A stretch of 64,000 nt of DNA from Pseudomonas bohemica (lineage in GTDB: Bacteria; Pseudomonadota; Gammaproteobacteria; Pseudomonadales; Pseudomonadaceae). The notes beneath the pieces are model-generated. The model was given only the letters and a program-made list of their open reading frames with translations, was not told where the DNA came from and searched no databases. Within the stretch, counting starts at the first letter, position 1. The number at the start of each line of letters is the position of its first letter. The DNA lies in contig NZ_NKHL01000119.1 in assembly GCF_002934685.1 (NCBI RefSeq), positions 113,995-177,994 on the forward strand, given 5' to 3'. This document shows, one piece after another, positions 61,406 to 64,000 of the stretch. Position numbers and translations under genes: made by a program.

Positions 61406-63292
61406 ATGAGTACAACACTAAAAAACGCCAATCTGAGTGAATCAGCCCAGGTCGATTCGGGGTCGGTTCAGCCGTTCACCCGTTCGCAGAAAATCTACGT
61501 TCAGGGCTCGCGCCCCGACATCCGCGTGCCAATGCGCGAAATCAGCCTGGACGTCACCCCTACAGACTTCGGCGGCGAGATCAACGCGCCGGTCTGCGTG
61601 TACGACACTTCGGGTCCCTACACCGACCCCAACGTCATCATCGACGTGCGCAAAGGTCTGGCCGATGTGCGTTCGGCATGGATCGAATCCCGTGGCGACA
61701 CCGAGCGCCTTGCAGGTTTGAGTTCCGACTTCGGCCAACAGCGCCTGGCCGATGCCGAACTGACCAAACTGCGCTTCGCTCACGTGCGCAACCCCCGTCG
61801 CGCCAAGGCCGGTGCCAACGTCAGCCAGATGCACTATGCGCGTCAGGGCATCATCACGGCCGAGATGGAATACGTCGCCATCCGCGAAAATATGAAGCTG
61901 CAAGAGGCTCGCGCCGCGGGCCTGTTGAAGCAGCAACACGCGGGGCACAGCTTCGGCGCGAGCATTGCGAAGGAGATCACGCCCGAGTTCGTGCGCGAAG
62001 AAATCGCCCGTGGCCGCGCAATCATTCCGGCTAACATCAACCACGTCGAGCTTGAGCCGATGATCATCGGCCGCAACTTCCTGGTGAAGATCAACGGCAA
62101 TATCGGCAACAGCGCGCTGGGTTCGTCCATCGAAGAAGAAGTGGCGAAACTGACCTGGGGCATTCGCTGGGGTTCGGACACGGTGATGGACCTGTCCACC
62201 GGCAAACACATTCACGAAACCCGCGAGTGGATCATCCGCAACTCGCCGGTGCCAATCGGCACAGTGCCAATCTATCAGGCGCTGGAGAAAGTCGGCGGCG
62301 CTGCCGAGGATCTGACCTGGGAGTTGTTCCGCGACACGCTGATCGAGCAGGCGGAGCAGGGCGTCGACTACTTCACCATTCACGCAGGCGTGTTGCTGCG
62401 CTATGTGCCGCTGACCGCCAAACGCGTCACCGGGATCGTGTCCCGAGGCGGCTCGATCATGGCCAAGTGGTGTCTGGCGCATCACAAGGAAAACTTCCTC
62501 TACACCCACTTCGATGAAATCTGCGAAATCATGAAGGCCTACGACGTCAGCTTCTCGCTGGGCGATGGGCTGCGTCCGGGCTCGATTGCCGACGCCAACG
62601 ACGAAGCGCAATTCGGCGAGTTGGAAACCCTCGGCGAGCTGACCAAGATCGCCTGGAAACATGACGTGCAATGCATGATCGAAGGCCCTGGCCACGTGCC
62701 AATGCAATTGATCAAGGAAAACATGGACAAGCAGCTGGAGTGCTGTGACGAAGCGCCGTTCTACACCCTCGGCCCGCTGACCACCGACATCGCGCCGGGT
62801 TACGACCACATCACTTCAGGCATAGGCGCAGCGATGATTGGCTGGTTCGGTTGCGCGATGCTCTGCTACGTCACGCCGAAGGAGCACTTGGGCCTGCCGA
62901 ACAAGGACGACGTGAAGACCGGGATCATTACCTACAAGATCGCAGCCCACGCAGCGGATCTTGCCAAGGGCCACCCCGGCGCGCAGATTCGCGATAACGC
63001 CTTGAGCAAGGCGCGTTTCGAGTTCCGTTGGGAAGACCAGTTCAACCTCGGCCTGGACCCGGACACCGCACGCTCTTACCACGACGAAACCCTGCCGAAA
63101 GACTCAGCCAAGGTCGCGCATTTTTGCTCCATGTGCGGGCCGAAATTCTGCTCGATGAAAATCACCCAGGAAGTCCGCGAATACGCTGCCAATCAGAAGA
63201 TCGAGGCGGTGGACCTGTCCGTGGCCGAGGGAATGCGCGAGCAGGCCGAGCGGTTCAAGCAGGAAGGTAGCCAGCTTTACAAAAAGGTCTAG
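61406..63292 (+). CDS. thiC: Phosphomethylpyrimidine synthase ThiC
   Basis: A 628-residue radical-SAM enzyme that turns aminoimidazole ribotide into hydroxymethylpyrimidine phosphate, the pyrimidine half of thiamine. The C-terminal cluster motif CSMCGPKFC (CX2CX4C) binds 4Fe-4S. QMHYARQGIITAEMEYVAIREN and GEFETLGELT-like segments are typical. The start at 61406 (MSTTLKNANLSES) is preceded by GGAGAGCCCGTG; an earlier ATG at 61385 is less likely. It is under the upstream TPP riboswitch. Confidence 0.97.
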   Translation: MSTTLKNANLSESAQVDSGSVQPFTRSQKIYVQGSRPDIRVPMREISLDVTPTDFGGEINAPVCVYDTSGPYTDPNVIIDVRKGLADVRSAWIESRGDTERLAGLSSDFGQQRLADAELTKLRFAHVRNPRRAKAGANVSQMHYARQGIITAEMEYVAIRENMKLQEARAAGLLKQQHAGHSFGASIAKEITPEFVREEIARGRAIIPANINHVELEPMIIGRNFLVKINGNIGNSALGSSIEEEVAKLTWGIRWGSDTVMDLSTGKHIHETREWIIRNSPVPIGTVPIYQALEKVGGAAEDLTWELFRDTLIEQAEQGVDYFTIHAGVLLRYVPLTAKRVTGIVSRGGSIMAKWCLAHHKENFLYTHFDEICEIMKAYDVSFSLGDGLRPGSIADANDEAQFGELETLGELTKIAWKHDVQCMIEGPGHVPMQLIKENMDKQLECCDEAPFYTLGPLTTDIAPGYDHITSGIGAAMIGWFGCAMLCYVTPKEHLGLPNKDDVKTGIITYKIAAHAADLAKGHPGAQIRDNALSKARFEFRWEDQFNLGLDPDTARSYHDETLPKDSAKVAHFCSMCGPKFCSMKITQEVREYAANQKIEAVDLSVAEGMREQAERFKQEGSQLYKKV

Positions 63293-63370
63293 TGCCACGG
63301 TGACCTGGAGAAGCGCGTTTGCCTGCGATGGCGTCCGTTCTGTGAACGATATGTTCGCTCAGACCCCGCG

Positions 63371-63397
63371 GTCGCGGGCAAGCGCGCTCCTACAGGG
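63371..63397. repeat. Single REP element downstream of thiC
   Basis: GTCGCGGGCAAGCGCGCTCC followed by TACAGGG, a solitary copy in the 146-bp thiC-cytX gap. Confidence 0.8.
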
Positions 63398-63438
63398 AGG
63401 CGTCGCCCCCAAATTCTTGCTCCTGCGAGACAACAACG

Positions 63439-64000
63439 TGAACACACCCAGCACTTACTCACCAGACGTTCCCGTCCCCGCCGCCAAACGGGTCTTCGGC
63501 GCGCGCGATCTGTTTTCCCTCTGGTTCTCCCTCGGCATCGGGCTGATGGTCCTGCAAACCGGCGCATTGCTCGCGCCGGGTCTGGGCATGTCCGGCTCCA
63601 TGCTGGCGATCTTCCTTGGCACGCTGGTCGGGGTTCTGCTGCTCGCCGCTGTCGGCGTGATCGGCAGCGACACCGGATTGTCTTCCATGGCCGCGCTCAA
63701 GCTCAGCCTCGGCACCAGGGGCGCGGGTGTGCCGGCGATTCTCAATCTGCTGCAACTGGTCGGTTGGGGCTCGTTCGAGATCATCGTCATGCGCGACGCC
63801 GCCAGTTTGCTGGGCGCCGGCGCGTTTTCCGACTCCAGCCTCTGGGCCAACCCGATGCTCTGGACCCTGGTGTTCGGCGCGCTCGCGACCCTGCTGGCGA
63901 TCAGCGGTCCCCTGACCTTCGTGCGGCAGATCCTGCGCAAGTGGGGCATCTGGCTGCTGCTCGCTGCCTGCGCGTGGCTGACCTGGAATCTGTTCGCGAA
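63439..64000 (+). CDS. cytX: Cytosine-permease-family transporter CytX, N-terminal part
   Basis: An open frame runs from a GTG at 63439 past the window end; 187 residues are visible. After a short polar N-terminus (MNTPSTYSPDVPVPAAKRVF) come several hydrophobic segments (LFSLWFSLGIGLMVLQTGALL, MLAIFLGTLVGVLLLAAVGV, LATLLAISGPLTFV). This fits the nucleobase:cation symporter-1 family member CytX, thought to import hydroxymethylpyrimidine, which fits its place after thiC. It may share thiC's riboswitch-controlled transcript or have its own signal; no second thi-box is visible. Confidence 0.75.

Overview
The window is chromosomal DNA of a Pseudomonas of the fluorescens/syringae type. The evidence is gene content and order: the choline/glycine-betaine block (betA-betB-betI, cbcXWV, sdaB, gbdR), the aceEF/glnE/waaFCGP lipopolysaccharide (LPS) core block, and the msbA, hldE, waaA, tolC-like and thiC genes follow the order of two P. 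aeruginosa regions (about PA5380-PA5372 and PA5019-PA4973). Many REP-type palindromes of the form GTGGGAGYGAGCTTGCTCRCGAA also fit. No tRNA, rRNA, insertion sequence or CRISPR was seen. The species cannot be fixed from the sequence.

Layout. (1) 1-420: three 153-bp tandem repeats. (2) 421-4562: betA, betB and betI on the minus strand, with a perfect BetI-like operator upstream. (3) 4641-4932: three 98-bp repeats where P. aeruginosa has the transporter gene betT1. (4) 4978-8016: the choline ABC transporter cbcXWV; 8493-11826: sdaB and gbdR, with candidate GbdR, BetI and sigma-54 sites between genes. Together these import choline, oxidise it to betaine, and use the serine formed downstream. (5) 12077-13289: an Ig-like protein, a frameshifted Ig-like remnant and a small conserved-looking ORF, marking a junction between two ancestral gene blocks. 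(6) 13437-18062: a candidate sRNA, rlmJ, msrA and the c-di-GMP phosphodiesterase gene dipA. (7) 18444-18836: a second tandem repeat array related to the first. (8) 19042-26844: aceF/aceE (pyruvate dehydrogenase E2/E1) and glnE.

(9) 27080-34199: LPS inner-core transferases waaF, waaC and waaG followed by waaP and three more kinase-fold proteins, in overlapping frames. (10) 34259-40366: a 2035-residue toxin-like gene on the opposite strand, interrupting the LPS cluster. It carries a duplicated C-terminal domain in which only the second copy keeps its likely active-site residues. (11) 40704-49157: outer-core and O-antigen genes (carbamoyltransferase, wapH, mig-14-like, dnpA, ssg, wapR, waaL), mostly translationally coupled; then a kinase-like gene, msbA and hldE. 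(12) 53733-59398: a protein of unknown function, an aldo-keto reductase, a FAD oxidoreductase, an SMR efflux protein with a divergent LysR regulator, and waaA. (13) 59509-64000: a TolC-family protein, a TPP riboswitch, thiC and the start of a CytX-type transporter.

Most of the window is conserved housekeeping DNA. The least expected items are the large duplicated-domain toxin candidate, two LPS kinase-fold proteins lacking the catalytic aspartate, related families of palindromic tandem repeats, a compact sRNA candidate, and the losses of betT1 and ilvE from their usual places.
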